A stretch of DNA of 64,000 bases from CBDCWQ01 sp965223435 (GTDB taxonomy: Bacteria > Myxococcota > Kuafuiibacteriia > Kuafuiibacteriales > Kuafuiibacteriaceae). The stretch is from the NCBI GenBank assembly GCA_965223435.1, contig CBDCWQ010000019.1, positions 62,001 through 126,000 of the forward strand. Direction: 5' to 3'. The translations under genes and the position numbers were made by a program. The first letter of the stretch is position 1. Each line of letters opens with the position of its first letter. Positions 48,932 through 57,409 of this stretch are shown one piece after another. The notes beneath the pieces were generated by a model. It worked only from the letters and a program-made list of their open reading frames with translations. It was not told the origin of the DNA and did not search any database.

Positions 48932-50593
48932 ATGCATCGAAGCCGCCAAAGCCGACCCACCTTCCAAGTTGCTCGCTCGCCACGCGCCCCGTCGTTCTTT
49001 TTGATACGGTCGCGTGACCGAAAAGCAAAACAATGGGCTGGAAGTGCCTTTTTGGCGGCAATGACCTTGAGTGCGTCTTCTCTTGCGCAAGAAACCGACG
49101 TCACCCAAACCCCCAACAACATCAACGCGGGGATCAAAAAGTCCTTCGAGGAGCAAGTCGGACCCAACCGAGGCGACGATAGGGTGCCCGGGTCGTCGCT
49201 TTACCTCATTCGAAGAGACCCATTTCGGTCTATCGCGCGAGGCCGGCAACTCTTTCAACGAAAATTCACCGCCGCGCAGGGTCAAGGTCCGCGGGTAGGC
49301 GACGGCGTCGGCGATTTCAACACCGATGGAGCCTTCGGGGCCGGGCTCTCAGACAGCTGCGCAGGGTGCCACGGCCGCCCACGAGGCAGCGCTGGCGTCG
49401 GAGGCAACGTCTTTACGCGCCCCGACAGCCGCGATGCCCCCCACCTTTTTGGGCTGGGACTGGTCGAAATACTGGCAGACGAGATGACAAGCGATCTGCG
49501 CCGCATCAAGGCCCGCGCCTTGCGCCGCGCCAAACGTCGCAATCGCCGAGTCACCGTCCGCCTCCGAAGCAAACGAACGCGATATGGCTGGCTGACTGCT
49601 TTTCCTGACGGAACCGTAGACACTTCTCGGGTCAAAGGCGTGGATGCCGATCTTCGCGTCAAGCCATTCTTCGCCGAGGGAAGCGAGTTTTCGATCCGAG
49701 CATTCACCGTCGGCGCGCTACAAGCTGAAATGGGCCTCCAATCGGTGGACCCCGACCTCGCACAAGCAGCAGCCGGAGCCCGAGTCGTCACCCCTGGCGG
49801 ATTGGTGCTCGACGGCACTCTCGACAAAATCGCCGCACCCCCGGCGGCCGATGCCAATGACGACCCCGACGGCGATGGCGTCACCAACGAAGTTCCGGTC
49901 GCCGCGGTGGACCATTTGGAAATCTATCTCCTCAACTACTTCAAACCCGGTCGCTACCGTCGTACCGCCACAACCAAAGCGGGGAAACGACTCTTCATGA
50001 AGGCCCGATGTGGTTCCTGTCACACCCCCAACCTCTACGTTCGCCGCGATCGCCGGGTCGCCGATGTAGAAACCGACTACCGCAACATCGACCGGTTCAA
50101 CGGGCTCTATGCGGAAGCGACGGCCAGGCTCGAAGAAAAAGAAGACTGTGCCGACCACCCAACCCTAAAACTGCCCTCCAAACAAGGGTTCTGGGTCAAG
50201 GGCATCTTCAGCGATTTCAAACGACATGACCTAGGCCCTGATTTCTACGAGCGAAACTTTGATGGCACACTGACCAAGGAGTTCATGACGGAGCCTTTGT
50301 GGGGGGCGGGAACCACCGCGCCGTATGGACACGATGGTCGAAGCATCAATCTAAGAGAAGTCATCTTGCGCCATGGAGGAGAAGCAATGCAGTCTCGAGA
50401 CCGTTTCGCCCGGATGTCCGATTGGAAACAGGATGCCATCATTGCCTTCTTGAATTCCTTGGTTCTCTTTGGCCCCCCAGACACGGCATCCAATCTCAAC
50501 GAAGGAGACCCCAGCACACCCAACTTTCCTCAAGAAGGCCACGGCAGCATCGACCTGAGCGTCTTGTTCAACGATCCCACAGATCCTGAATAG
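48932..50593 (+). CDS. Di-heme oxidoreductase, putative peroxidase (DUF1111/DHOR family)
   Basis: This 553-aa protein has two c-type heme sites, CAGCH (C143-H147) and CGSCH (C360-H364), spaced as in DHOR proteins. Supporting motifs are GLGLVEIL after the first heme, TPLWGAGTTAPYGHDGRSI-like sequence near the end (here EPLWGAGTTAPYGHDG), and ILRHGGEA. A hydrophobic segment ~residues 34-51 (WAGSAFLAAMTLSASSLAQ) is a signal peptide behind a long basic leader, so the protein is periplasmic. The DUF1111 family is related to MauG and cytochrome c peroxidases, so a peroxide- or electron-transfer role is likely; the partner is unknown. No clear Shine-Dalgarno precedes ATG 48932. A stem-loop terminator follows. 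Confidence 0.88.
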   Translation: MHRSRQSRPTFQVARSPRAPSFFLIRSRDRKAKQWAGSAFLAAMTLSASSLAQETDVTQTPNNINAGIKKSFEEQVGPNRGDDRVPGSSLYLIRRDPFRSIARGRQLFQRKFTAAQGQGPRVGDGVGDFNTDGAFGAGLSDSCAGCHGRPRGSAGVGGNVFTRPDSRDAPHLFGLGLVEILADEMTSDLRRIKARALRRAKRRNRRVTVRLRSKRTRYGWLTAFPDGTVDTSRVKGVDADLRVKPFFAEGSEFSIRAFTVGALQAEMGLQSVDPDLAQAAAGARVVTPGGLVLDGTLDKIAAPPAADANDDPDGDGVTNEVPVAAVDHLEIYLLNYFKPGRYRRTATTKAGKRLFMKARCGSCHTPNLYVRRDRRVADVETDYRNIDRFNGLYAEATARLEEKEDCADHPTLKLPSKQGFWVKGIFSDFKRHDLGPDFYERNFDGTLTKEFMTEPLWGAGTTAPYGHDGRSINLREVILRHGGEAMQSRDRFARMSDWKQDAIIAFLNSLVLFGPPDTASNLNEGDPSTPNFPQEGHGSIDLSVLFNDPTDPE

Positions 50594-50605
50594 CTTCGTC
50601 TCGAA

Positions 50606-50663
50606 ACAACGATGACCATGCCCTGCCTGCGTTTCGCGCAGGCGGGGCGTTCGTCGTTGTTGA
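50606..50663 (+). terminator. Stem-loop terminator after the di-heme oxidoreductase gene
   Basis: CCCTGCCTGCG and CGCAGGCGGGG pair around a TTTCG loop (50621-50647). Further imperfect pairing outside (AACAACGA with TCGTCGTTGTTG) lengthens the stem. The 3' side is T/G-rich rather than a clean T-run. It starts ~13 bp after the stop codon. Confidence 0.6.
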
Positions 50664-50735
50664 GGAGGGGGAGAACAAGACAAAGGGAGAACAAAGGGAG
50701 GCCTGCGAGAGGAGGCCTCGTGCCGCTCATTGCGC

Positions 50736-50832
50736 GGTTCTTGGGGGGGCACCGCCGGGAGGCCGGCCCATCCTGGGCATCGCCTTCCGCCTCCTGCTCG
50801 GCGAGCCTCCCGGCGGCGCCCCCCCAAGAACC
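50736..50832. repeat. Palindromic element copy 1 (97 bp)
   Basis: The 27-bp arms, GGTTCTTGGGGGGGC... (50736-50762) and its inverse (50806-50832), match at 26 positions. The 43-nt core (50763-50805) runs from CCGGCCCATCCTGGGC to CTGCTCGGCGAG. The core recurs in reverse orientation at 52146-52188 with 3 differences, while the outer parts of the arms differ between copies. This defines a dispersed palindromic repeat family. Confidence 0.85.
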
Positions 50833-51135
50833 CCACCTCGCTACGTGGACGACTTCTATGTTCGGCACGAGCGTACCGGGGGGGACACAGGCTCGCGACG
50901 TAGGCGACTGCTCTCGAACCCTGTTGGAGACCATCCGGATCTGCCAGGGAAGCACCCTGAGTTTGACATTTCCGGGCGTTCGTTCATTCGGATAGCCGCT
51001 TTGCGCAACCCCAAGACCCGAAGCCCCCTGGCTTTGCGGGGGAGGACGTCACTCCAGCACGCTGCATCCGAGAGACGATCGATTCATTGCACGACCTTCA
51101 CGAGTCCAGAAAGCTGAAACGGGTTGCCATAAAAA
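50833..51135. other. Unassigned stretch between element copy 1 and the nucleotidyltransferase gene
   Basis: No gene can be supported. One plus-strand frame ends SLHDLHESRKLKRVAIKITR just inside the 3' end of the opposing gene; it looks protein-like but has no start codon after the preceding stop. It could be the tail of an older gene interrupted here. Confidence 0.35.
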
Positions 51136-51684
51136 TCACGCGGTAGACGGACCGCTTTCAGGACCCGAGACAACTTCTTCGAGAAATCGGTCGACCGTCT
51201 TGCGAAAAAAGAAAAGCTGGGTGTCCTTCGGTGACGCCGCAACGGCCGCCTCGGCCCTGGATTTGATGGCTGAAGCGGTAATTCGGAAGCGACGCGTGAT
51301 GTAGTGCGCGTCATCCAAATCCAAGTCGGTACCCCTTCGAAGTTTGGCCACAACGAAATCGACGGGATCGAGCAACCGAATGTGGAGCCTCGGTTGGTCC
51401 ACAAAGGACCGCGTCCGGTTCCGATAGCCCGGTGGCATCGAGACCACCGACCATCCGGAAATATCTTCACCGATGTCCGCCGGGATGCCCTGCCGGTCAA
51501 AAAACCCCATCAGGGCCTCGAGATCCCCCGTGATTTCAGCATCCACATCCCCCGTTGTCCGGTCCTCGTAACCATACGCCTGCAGCGCAAGACCACCAAT
51601 CAAGATGAGCTCGGTATGGTCTCTCCTGGTGCGTACGTAGTCGCTCAGAAGCTCCGTCAGTCTACGTACGGTGAGTTGAGACAA
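51136..51684 (-). CDS. Nucleotidyltransferase-like protein (DUF6036/MNT-type)
   Basis: The segment LILIGGLALQAYGYEDRTTG followed by DVDAEI matches the GGxAL...R.T.DxD core of Pol-beta-type nucleotidyltransferases found in DUF6036 and AbiEii-like proteins. Later segments (HIRLLDPVDFVVAKL, DLDDA) match the family's C-terminal helices. I start at TTG 51684 because GGAGG lies 9 nt upstream; a TTG at 51702 would add six residues. It overlaps the 3' end of the upstream gene by 23 bp, so the two are probably translationally coupled. Such pairs often act as toxin-antitoxin or immunity-type modules. That role is inference; the substrate is unknown. Confidence 0.75.
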   Translation of the reverse strand: MSQLTVRRLTELLSDYVRTRRDHTELILIGGLALQAYGYEDRTTGDVDAEITGDLEALMGFFDRQGIPADIGEDISGWSVVSMPPGYRNRTRSFVDQPRLHIRLLDPVDFVVAKLRRGTDLDLDDAHYITRRFRITASAIKSRAEAAVAASPKDTQLFFFRKTVDRFLEEVVSGPESGPSTA

Positions 51685-51976
51685 AACGCAGTGCCTCCAC
51701 AAAGACGCGTCGATCTCTCGCGTCGATCGGGCCGTCGTCGCGGGGAAGATCGAGCTGAGGGATAAAAGAGGTCACCAGGCGACGATAACGCGTAAACCAC
51801 CGGCAAGCCTTCTGAAAAGCCTCATGAAGCCGAGGATCGTGCGCAAGCGTAGTCCAGTCGAGCTCCGGGTTAAGCAGAATCTCAAGCCAGATCAACCGCG
51901 CGCTTCGACGATGCCTGAGCGCATCGTCGAGACACTCCACCTCCTCCGCGTAAAATGGCAGGACCTTCAGACTCAC
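51662..51976 (-). CDS. Small partner protein of the nucleotidyltransferase
   Basis: This 104-aa, mostly helical protein starts at GTG 51976 with an AAGG sequence upstream. It is charged and Trp/Arg-rich (RLIWLEILLNPELDWTTLAH, then CRWFTRYRRLVT). I do not recognise a family. Its 3' end overlaps the nucleotidyltransferase start, and its last codons contain that gene's GGAGG ribosome binding site. It is therefore the likely first gene of a two-gene module, possibly the antitoxin/regulatory or HEPN-like partner, though no catalytic R-x4-6-H motif is clear. Confidence 0.65.
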   Translation of the reverse strand: MSLKVLPFYAEEVECLDDALRHRRSARLIWLEILLNPELDWTTLAHDPRLHEAFQKACRWFTRYRRLVTSFIPQLDLPRDDGPIDARDRRVFVEALRFVSTHRT

Positions 51977-52116
51977 GCCTTACCCTAACGAAATCGGATC
52001 CGCTTGAACAAGCAATCTTTTCGCAGCCTCCCCCTCCCAACCCAAACCCTCACCGACAAGAAGCATCAAAACCACCACCACCAAACGTTGGAGACACCAC
52101 GCACGCAGCGAAGGCG

Positions 52117-52217
52117 GGGGGTCTTCGGAGGTCGCCGCAGGGAGGCTCGCCGAGCAGGAGGCGCCAGGCGAGGCCCAGGATGGGCCGGCCTCCCGGCGGC
52201 GACCTCCGAAGACCCCC
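52117..52217. repeat. Palindromic element copy 2 (101 bp, inverted relative to copy 1)
   Basis: The 29-bp arms, GGGGGTCTTCGGAGGTCGCC... (52117-52145) and its inverse (52189-52217), match at 28 positions. The core 52146-52188 is the reverse complement of the copy-1 core, 40 of 43 identical. The outer arm sequences differ from copy 1 yet stay self-complementary, so the hairpin is conserved while its sequence is not. Confidence 0.85.
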
Positions 52218-52557
52218 ATAGCCGAAGCGGCACCAGACCTCCTCTCCACCCGACCTCCTCTCCACCCGAGCCCGACCAAACGACAAACGACCAAACCGCC
52301 CCCGAAACACCCTCGATGTCGCCCTCAGTCAAAAACATAAACCTCCCGCCACCGCTTCAAACGAACACCGCACCAACCAAACCGCATGAAAGAGGCGTTG
52401 CCAAACCCACTAAGCCTTCTTGTCCGACGGTGTATGATATCACACCGCTGAAACACAAAAGCACATCGACGCGACATACCGATGTACGCCAATGTCGCAA
52501 GTTCACATGTCCATTCACTTTTTGCTTGCACAAGTGCGCTCAACCACAACGCTACCC

Positions 52558-52586
52558 TTGCGCCAAAGACACCTTAGAAGCATATT
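52558..52586 (+). promoter_or_regulatory. Weak sigma-70-like promoter candidate of the TPR-PATAN gene
   Basis: TTGCGC (52558-52563), 17 nt, CATATT (52581-52586), then an AT-rich stretch leading to ATG 52600. The match is modest (3/6 and 4/6), and transcription would begin only a few bases before the start codon. Confidence 0.25.
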
Positions 52587-52599
52587 TATAACCTGAAGA

Positions 52600-54165
52600 A
52601 TGGGGGTTTCATTTCCAAAAGATACCCAACGGGATCCGCGCGGAAACAACTTCGAGTCCTGGTTTCGCACCGCGACACGCCTTGCCCGATCGAACGAAAA
52701 CGACCGCGCAAAAGACGCTTACCGTCATTGCCTAAACTGCCCACTCCCGTCTAAAGCCGCCTGTCTGGACACAGCCATCGCGCTTGAACGCTTAGGCGAT
52801 ACCGAAGGCTCACTCATGGCCTACGAACGCGCCGCCGAGGCCTACCCTCAATGCTCCGAAACCCATGCGCACCATGGGGTTGCGCTTTTGCGCTCCAGAA
52901 GACGAGAAGAAGCCCTTGCCGCTTTTGATCGTTTTGCGCAATTTTCTTCAGACCCGTCCAAGGCTCATTTTCAGCTCGGCTCAATGCTCATCAAGTATGG
53001 TGAATTCAAAGCAGCCGCCCGTCACCTTCAGATTCTGGTCGACTTAGACAACGCCCACATCAAAGGAAGAAGGCTCCTTGCCGACGTCAGCCGCAAGCTT
53101 GGACACACCCATACGGCCATCGGGCTATTGCGTTCGCTGATCGACGAAGAGCAGTCAACGGCCGCCGATTGGATCGCCTTTGGCGCCAGCCTGAGTGAAG
53201 CCGGCCAGCACGAAGAAGCCGCTGAAGTCCTCGCGGTTCTGGCCGAACAACACGAGGACAACTGGGACGTCATCTATTCACTCGGTCGCTCCAAGCACGC
53301 CTTGGGTCAAGTCGAAGAAGCCCTTTTACTCTTGCGCCGAGCAATCACAATAGACTCCTCGCGGCCCGAAGGACACTACGAACTCGGTTTGGTCCTCTTC
53401 GAACTCGGTCGCAGAGTAAGCTTCGAATCGATGGGCGCCTTAGAAGAAGCATGTCGGCTCAAACCCGATTCTTCCAAAGCACTGTGCGACCTTGGCCGCG
53501 TATCTTTGGCTGCGGGGCAGCGTGAGCGCGCCATTCAGGCCTTTGGCCAGGCATCGGCCCTTGAACCCGACAACCCAGACATCATTGCCTTGTTGGAAGA
53601 CGCCACCAGTCTGGCCGAGGCCCCAGAAACGGTGACAACCAAAGAAATCACCTCGTCCGAAGTCGACCAACAGGTAAAAGACAGCGCAGACTTTAGCGGA
53701 AACCTTGATGCCCTTGGCATCCCGGATCTGCTCGAATTTTTATGCAACGGTCGACGCTACGGGCGTCTCTCTATTCACGGGTCGGATCAATCAGCAACCT
53801 TGGTTGTGGGCCAAGGGGACATCGTGGCAGCTTCCACGAGCGCATGTCCCAGGCTCGGGGATATACTCGTGGCCCAAGATTCGATCAGCCGGGCAACCCT
53901 GGAAGAAGCCGTATCGGCCAAGCCCGTTTCAAGCGGCAGCTACCTGGGCACAAATCTTCTCCAGCGGGGACTGGTCTCCAGCGAAGCGCTTCGTAAAGCC
54001 CTTTTGGAGCAAGTCCTGGCAGGTCTAGGAGAAGTACTCAAATGGAAGGGGGCTTCCTTCTCTTATGAATGCCTCCCACCAGAAAAGGTAGACCTTTCGA
54101 TCTCCCTCGAAACACGCTTCACCTTGATGGAACTCATGCGGCGACTTGATGAAGGGCTCGCCTAG
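52600..54165 (+). CDS. TPR protein with C-terminal PATAN (DUF4388) domain
   Basis: Residues ~15-340 of this 521-aa protein form about nine TPR-type helix pairs (AYERAAEAYPQ, ALAAFDRFAQFSSDP, ALLLLRRAITIDSSRPEGHY, AIQAFGQASALEPDNPD). Residues ~370-520 are a PATAN/DUF4388 domain: FSGNLDALGIPDLLEFLCNG, then GRLSIHG, VVGQGDIVAAS, LGDILV and LKWKGASFSYE. These domains are common in myxobacterial signalling proteins and mediate protein contacts. There is no signal peptide, so it is cytosolic. It is followed 17 bp later by the PEGA pseudokinase gene and is very likely cotranscribed. The pair suggests a scaffold plus a membrane-anchored kinase-like partner. Confidence 0.88.
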   Translation: MGVSFPKDTQRDPRGNNFESWFRTATRLARSNENDRAKDAYRHCLNCPLPSKAACLDTAIALERLGDTEGSLMAYERAAEAYPQCSETHAHHGVALLRSRRREEALAAFDRFAQFSSDPSKAHFQLGSMLIKYGEFKAAARHLQILVDLDNAHIKGRRLLADVSRKLGHTHTAIGLLRSLIDEEQSTAADWIAFGASLSEAGQHEEAAEVLAVLAEQHEDNWDVIYSLGRSKHALGQVEEALLLLRRAITIDSSRPEGHYELGLVLFELGRRVSFESMGALEEACRLKPDSSKALCDLGRVSLAAGQRERAIQAFGQASALEPDNPDIIALLEDATSLAEAPETVTTKEITSSEVDQQVKDSADFSGNLDALGIPDLLEFLCNGRRYGRLSIHGSDQSATLVVGQGDIVAASTSACPRLGDILVAQDSISRATLEEAVSAKPVSSGSYLGTNLLQRGLVSSEALRKALLEQVLAGLGEVLKWKGASFSYECLPPEKVDLSISLETRFTLMELMRRLDEGLA

Positions 54166-54182
54166 ACCCGGACTACAGAACG

Positions 54183-55598
54183 ATGTTCAAAAAATACAAC
54201 ATCCTGGGCCATTGGGCCTCTGGTGAAACATCCAACGTCTACCTCGCAGAGTATCACGGGAGCCCGCAAGACGAGCTTCACGCGCTCAAGCTGCTCCATC
54301 CTGAGTTTACGCATAAACTCGGGGGCTGGAATCGTTTCCGAAAGCAAGCCCATTCTGCGCTCACGTGGCAGCACCCCAATCTGGTCATCTTGAAGAGCGT
54401 CTTCCAAGAAGATGGACGCCTCTATGTCGGAACCGAATTTGTGCACGGCGTCACTTTAAATGACTTTGATTCCGCATCAGCCGCGGCCCTCCCCGCTCCG
54501 CTCATTGTGGCCATTGCTTGTGCAACCGCAAAGGCGCTCCTCTATGTGTCGCAGCAGACCGAGGGGGAAGAAAAGCAGCAAAACGAGCCCGGCCCCCAAA
54601 TCAGTGGCGACAGCGTCTATTTGAGCTTTGAAGGAGAAATCAAGGTCGCCAACCTTGGGTTCACGGGGTCAAGACCTCACGATCTCACACCCAAAACGCA
54701 GATCGGTCTCCTCCTTTGGCAGCTCCTCACCGGATCCCGAACGCTGTGGGATGCACAAGACCCAAGAAGTGAGCTTTTCTCGGCACTCAAAGCCAAGCCG
54801 ATTCGAACCGATGCACGGCTCGCCCAATTGATGGCGCGCCTGAGCGAAGACCAAGAGCTGACCCTTCCGGAACTGGTCGCTACGCTCCAAGGCTACCTCG
54901 ACACGGCGGCACCAAGATACGATACCCAAGGTGCAATTCGCGAGCTGTTGTCACGTGTATTTCCTGCCAAAAAAGGCCTTCTGGAAGGCATGCTCAGCCG
55001 GTGGAGGACGGCCGATCTTCCGCTTCGAAACCCGAGCCTATCGGCTTCTGAGGAAGAAGTATTTCAGCTCATCGAACAAACATTGGAAGCCACCCCAACA
55101 CCTGGCCTGAATACCAAGACCTTCGAACGGATTCCGGTCATTCCAATCGTGCCCCCCGATCAACCCTTGGCCGGGCCCGAACCCTTGACCGATTTGCTCT
55201 TCGAACCCACCGAGGCTGCGACTCTCAACTTCCAGACCACCGAGTTCTCGCAAGACCTGGGTCTAGAAGCGCCACAAAAGTCACGCAACATCCTTCATAT
55301 GCTCGGCGTGTTGACCCTTGTGCTCGCACTGATCCTCATCTCAAAAGAGCTTTTGCAGGGCGTAGGTGGCTCGGAGCGCACCGTCACGGCGGCCAGTGTT
55401 CCGCCAGGCGTAAACGTGCTCCTCAATCACAAACTCATTGGAAGCACGCCGGTCACGATGTCGGTCCCAAGCGACGTCGCTGTTGAGCTTAGCTTTGAAA
55501 AGGAAGGCTACCACCCCGTCCTTTTGTCCGCGCCCCCGGGGGCCGAAGCAGTACACCTGCGCGCAACTCTCACACCGGTCACTAAAAACCCACACTAG
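54183..55598 (+). CDS. Membrane-anchored pseudokinase with PEGA domain
   Basis: Residues 1-~240 of this 471-aa protein follow a Ser/Thr kinase fold. There is a degenerate glycine loop (LGHWASGETSNVYLA), the ATP-lysine K36 in HALKLLHPE, and a hinge-like YVGTEFVHG. The HRD catalytic loop is missing (QISGDSVYLSFEG) and DFG reads NLG, so catalysis is not expected. A linker leads to one membrane segment (~369-388, LHMLGVLTLVLALILI). A C-terminal PEGA domain follows (~398-465: VPPGVNVLLNHKLIGSTPVT, then LSFEKEGYHPV). Topology should be cytosolic pseudokinase and periplasmic PEGA. It lies 17 bp after the TPR-PATAN gene. About 320 bp separate it from the next kinase-like gene. Confidence 0.85.
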   Translation: MFKKYNILGHWASGETSNVYLAEYHGSPQDELHALKLLHPEFTHKLGGWNRFRKQAHSALTWQHPNLVILKSVFQEDGRLYVGTEFVHGVTLNDFDSASAAALPAPLIVAIACATAKALLYVSQQTEGEEKQQNEPGPQISGDSVYLSFEGEIKVANLGFTGSRPHDLTPKTQIGLLLWQLLTGSRTLWDAQDPRSELFSALKAKPIRTDARLAQLMARLSEDQELTLPELVATLQGYLDTAAPRYDTQGAIRELLSRVFPAKKGLLEGMLSRWRTADLPLRNPSLSASEEEVFQLIEQTLEATPTPGLNTKTFERIPVIPIVPPDQPLAGPEPLTDLLFEPTEAATLNFQTTEFSQDLGLEAPQKSRNILHMLGVLTLVLALILISKELLQGVGGSERTVTAASVPPGVNVLLNHKLIGSTPVTMSVPSDVAVELSFEKEGYHPVLLSAPPGAEAVHLRATLTPVTKNPH

Positions 55599-55920
55599 CA
55601 ACCTTCCAAAAGCCCAACAACTTGCGAGGCTCGCACACCTCACTCCGTACGACATCCTGCAATGAATCTGAGAGGGCCAAAAGCGTTCATCAGAGCACAA
55701 AGCGGACCTAAGTGCGCGAATTTGGATAGGACAGCTTTGCCCGAACCGGGCCACACAAGAACGAATATCTGGTGACCGCCGGGCGGAGGAAAGATTCAGC
55801 GAAGAGGCCGAATGGTTGACGTGGTCACGCAGAACCGCAGAACGTCTGCAGTTTCACACCTTTGCTCAGCTTTTGCTCGCGCTCGCTTTGCGGTATGCCG
55901 ATATAGACCACTGAGTAGTC
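55599..55920. other. Intergenic region upstream of the redox/signalling operon
   Basis: About 320 bp with no supported gene. It should contain the promoter of the four-gene operon starting at 55921. I saw no consensus sigma-54 site (GG-N10-GC type) and only poor sigma-70-like hexamers. Confidence 0.4.
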
Positions 55921-57408
55921 ATGACCCCCGAGGACGCACGACATGGACCGAATATGGTCCACCCGCTTCGCATCAGCAATCGTCACCCCATCAAGTTCGG
56001 GCACTATACCCTTGTCGAAGAGCTACCCAGTCGCGGAATGTGCCAAGCGTTCCGAGCACACACCGAAGCGGAAGACGGGCCTTCAAAGCTGGTCATCGTA
56101 AAGCGCCTTCGGGGGCATCTCGTCGGTCAAGACAATCTTGCACGACTGTTCCTTAGAGAAGCCGAGTTGAATCAGAGAATCCGGCACCCGAACTTCATTC
56201 GCATCATCGAATTCAACGAAAAGCCGGCGCCGTTCATAGCCACCGAATACCTAGATGGCGTCAACCTCGTACGCCTTCGACGTTCGCTTCAGGAAAGAGG
56301 CCAAAGAGCAACCAAGACGTGGATCAAGATCATGACCGATATCACGGGTGCGGTGGCCGCTATTCATGCCGTCCGCGATCGACACGACCCGCGCACACCT
56401 GCAGTCCATGGCCGCGTCTCACTCGAACATATCGTGATCACGTACGACGGGCAGCCCAAGCTTCTCGAGTTCGGTAAAACCGAAGCCAATGACGCGGAGA
56501 TCGATTTTGGGTACTTAGCCCCTGAACAGATTCTGGGTCACAGCGTTGATCACCGGACAGACATCTGGAGCATTGGCGTATGCCTGTACCGGCTGTGCTC
56601 CGGCTACCGTCCGTTTCCCGGAGAGGAAATGGCTCAGGTCACCCAAGAGATCCTCAAAGAGGACCCCATTCCTCTGACGCGGCGCGCACCCGGCCTGGAC
56701 CAACGCCTGGAGCACATTGTCCATCGCGCCCTCCAGAAGAACCCGGGACAACGATACGGCTCCGTCCATCAGCTAAAGCGAGAGCTGGATACTTGGCTTT
56801 CTGCCAACAATGTCCGTATCGGCCCCTTGGAGCTTAAACACACTTTACAAACGTGGACGCCCCGCACCCAAGAGGGCACGGCCGAGGAGGCCTACCCCCT
56901 CACCAACGACTTGCACCAGCCTCGCCCCCAGCTTCGTATCGTAGGCGGCACCCCCTCCCAAGCAGAAACCACAAAACCCGCGTCTCGAATGACACGCCTT
57001 TTGGCCTACCTCATCGAAGTTGTGCCCTTTGTGGTTGTCTCTCGCGTGAGCTATGACTCGGCGTTTTGGTTCGGTTTCGTTGCTTACGCAGCGCTTCTGA
57101 CGTTGTCGCTTGCTCTGAGAAGCGCTACGCCCGGTCAGTGGCTGCTCGGACTGCACCTTGAGCGCGGAAGTAAGCCGGCATCAGTTGCTCGGGGACTGCT
57201 TCGCTTCACCATCCAGCATGGCTGGATGTTTTTCATCTCTTGGTTCATTTTTTCCGCATACCGTTCCGCAGGCCCCGTTGAACTCATCGGCGTCGTCGGC
57301 CTCTGTTGGCTCGGTCTAGCGCTTATCAGTACGGCAGTTGGATTATCCAGCGGCGGCCGGACTTTGCACGATCGCCTCAGTGGCGTCCGTGTAGTCAAAG
57401 AGGTGTAA
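55921..57408 (+). CDS. Kinase-like protein (probable pseudokinase) with RDD membrane domain
   Basis: This 495-aa protein has an N-terminal protein-kinase domain (~20-295) with K61 in VIVKRLRG and the EYLDGVNL hinge. The activation-end motif YLAPEQ, 'DIWSIGVCLY' and 'NPGQRYGSVHQLKREL' are intact. The catalytic loop reads HGRVSLEHI (H163; the HRD Asp is replaced by Arg) and DFG reads EFG (E183), so phosphotransfer is doubtful. The C-terminal ~130 residues form an RDD domain with membrane segments (LIEVVPFVVV, FWFGFVAYAALLTLSLAL, TPGQWLLGL, GLCWLGLALISTAVGL, ending GRTLHDRLSGVRVV). An alternative ATG lies 11 codons in. It is the first gene of a tight operon; the next gene starts 1 bp after its stop. 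Confidence 0.85.
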   Translation: MTPEDARHGPNMVHPLRISNRHPIKFGHYTLVEELPSRGMCQAFRAHTEAEDGPSKLVIVKRLRGHLVGQDNLARLFLREAELNQRIRHPNFIRIIEFNEKPAPFIATEYLDGVNLVRLRRSLQERGQRATKTWIKIMTDITGAVAAIHAVRDRHDPRTPAVHGRVSLEHIVITYDGQPKLLEFGKTEANDAEIDFGYLAPEQILGHSVDHRTDIWSIGVCLYRLCSGYRPFPGEEMAQVTQEILKEDPIPLTRRAPGLDQRLEHIVHRALQKNPGQRYGSVHQLKRELDTWLSANNVRIGPLELKHTLQTWTPRTQEGTAEEAYPLTNDLHQPRPQLRIVGGTPSQAETTKPASRMTRLLAYLIEVVPFVVVSRVSYDSAFWFGFVAYAALLTLSLALRSATPGQWLLGLHLERGSKPASVARGLLRFTIQHGWMFFISWFIFSAYRSAGPVELIGVVGLCWLGLALISTAVGLSSGGRTLHDRLSGVRVVKEV

Positions 57409-57409
57409 C

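Larger units (their letters stand above)
51977..52599. other. Intergenic region upstream of the TPR-PATAN gene
   Basis: It contains palindromic element copy 2 (52117-52217), a short dyad (CGGTGT, 8 nt, ACACCG at 52428-52447) and a weak promoter candidate near 52558-52586. Open frames crossing the palindrome are not believed to be genes because they are built from the palindrome itself. Confidence 0.45.

Noticed and set aside
50351..50955. Long minus-strand open frames crossing palindromic element copy 1
   Set aside because: The peptide (GGRRREARR...) arises from the palindrome itself and recurs in copy 2; there is no ribosome binding site and the frames overlap the di-heme gene end.
51077..51146. 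Plus-strand protein-like tail SLHDLHESRKLKRVAIKITR
   Set aside because: No start codon after the preceding stop and no recognisable family; noted only as a possible remnant.
52004..52591. 195-codon plus-strand open frame before the TPR-PATAN gene
   Set aside because: It runs through palindromic element copy 2, has low-complexity composition, no family and no clear ribosome binding site.
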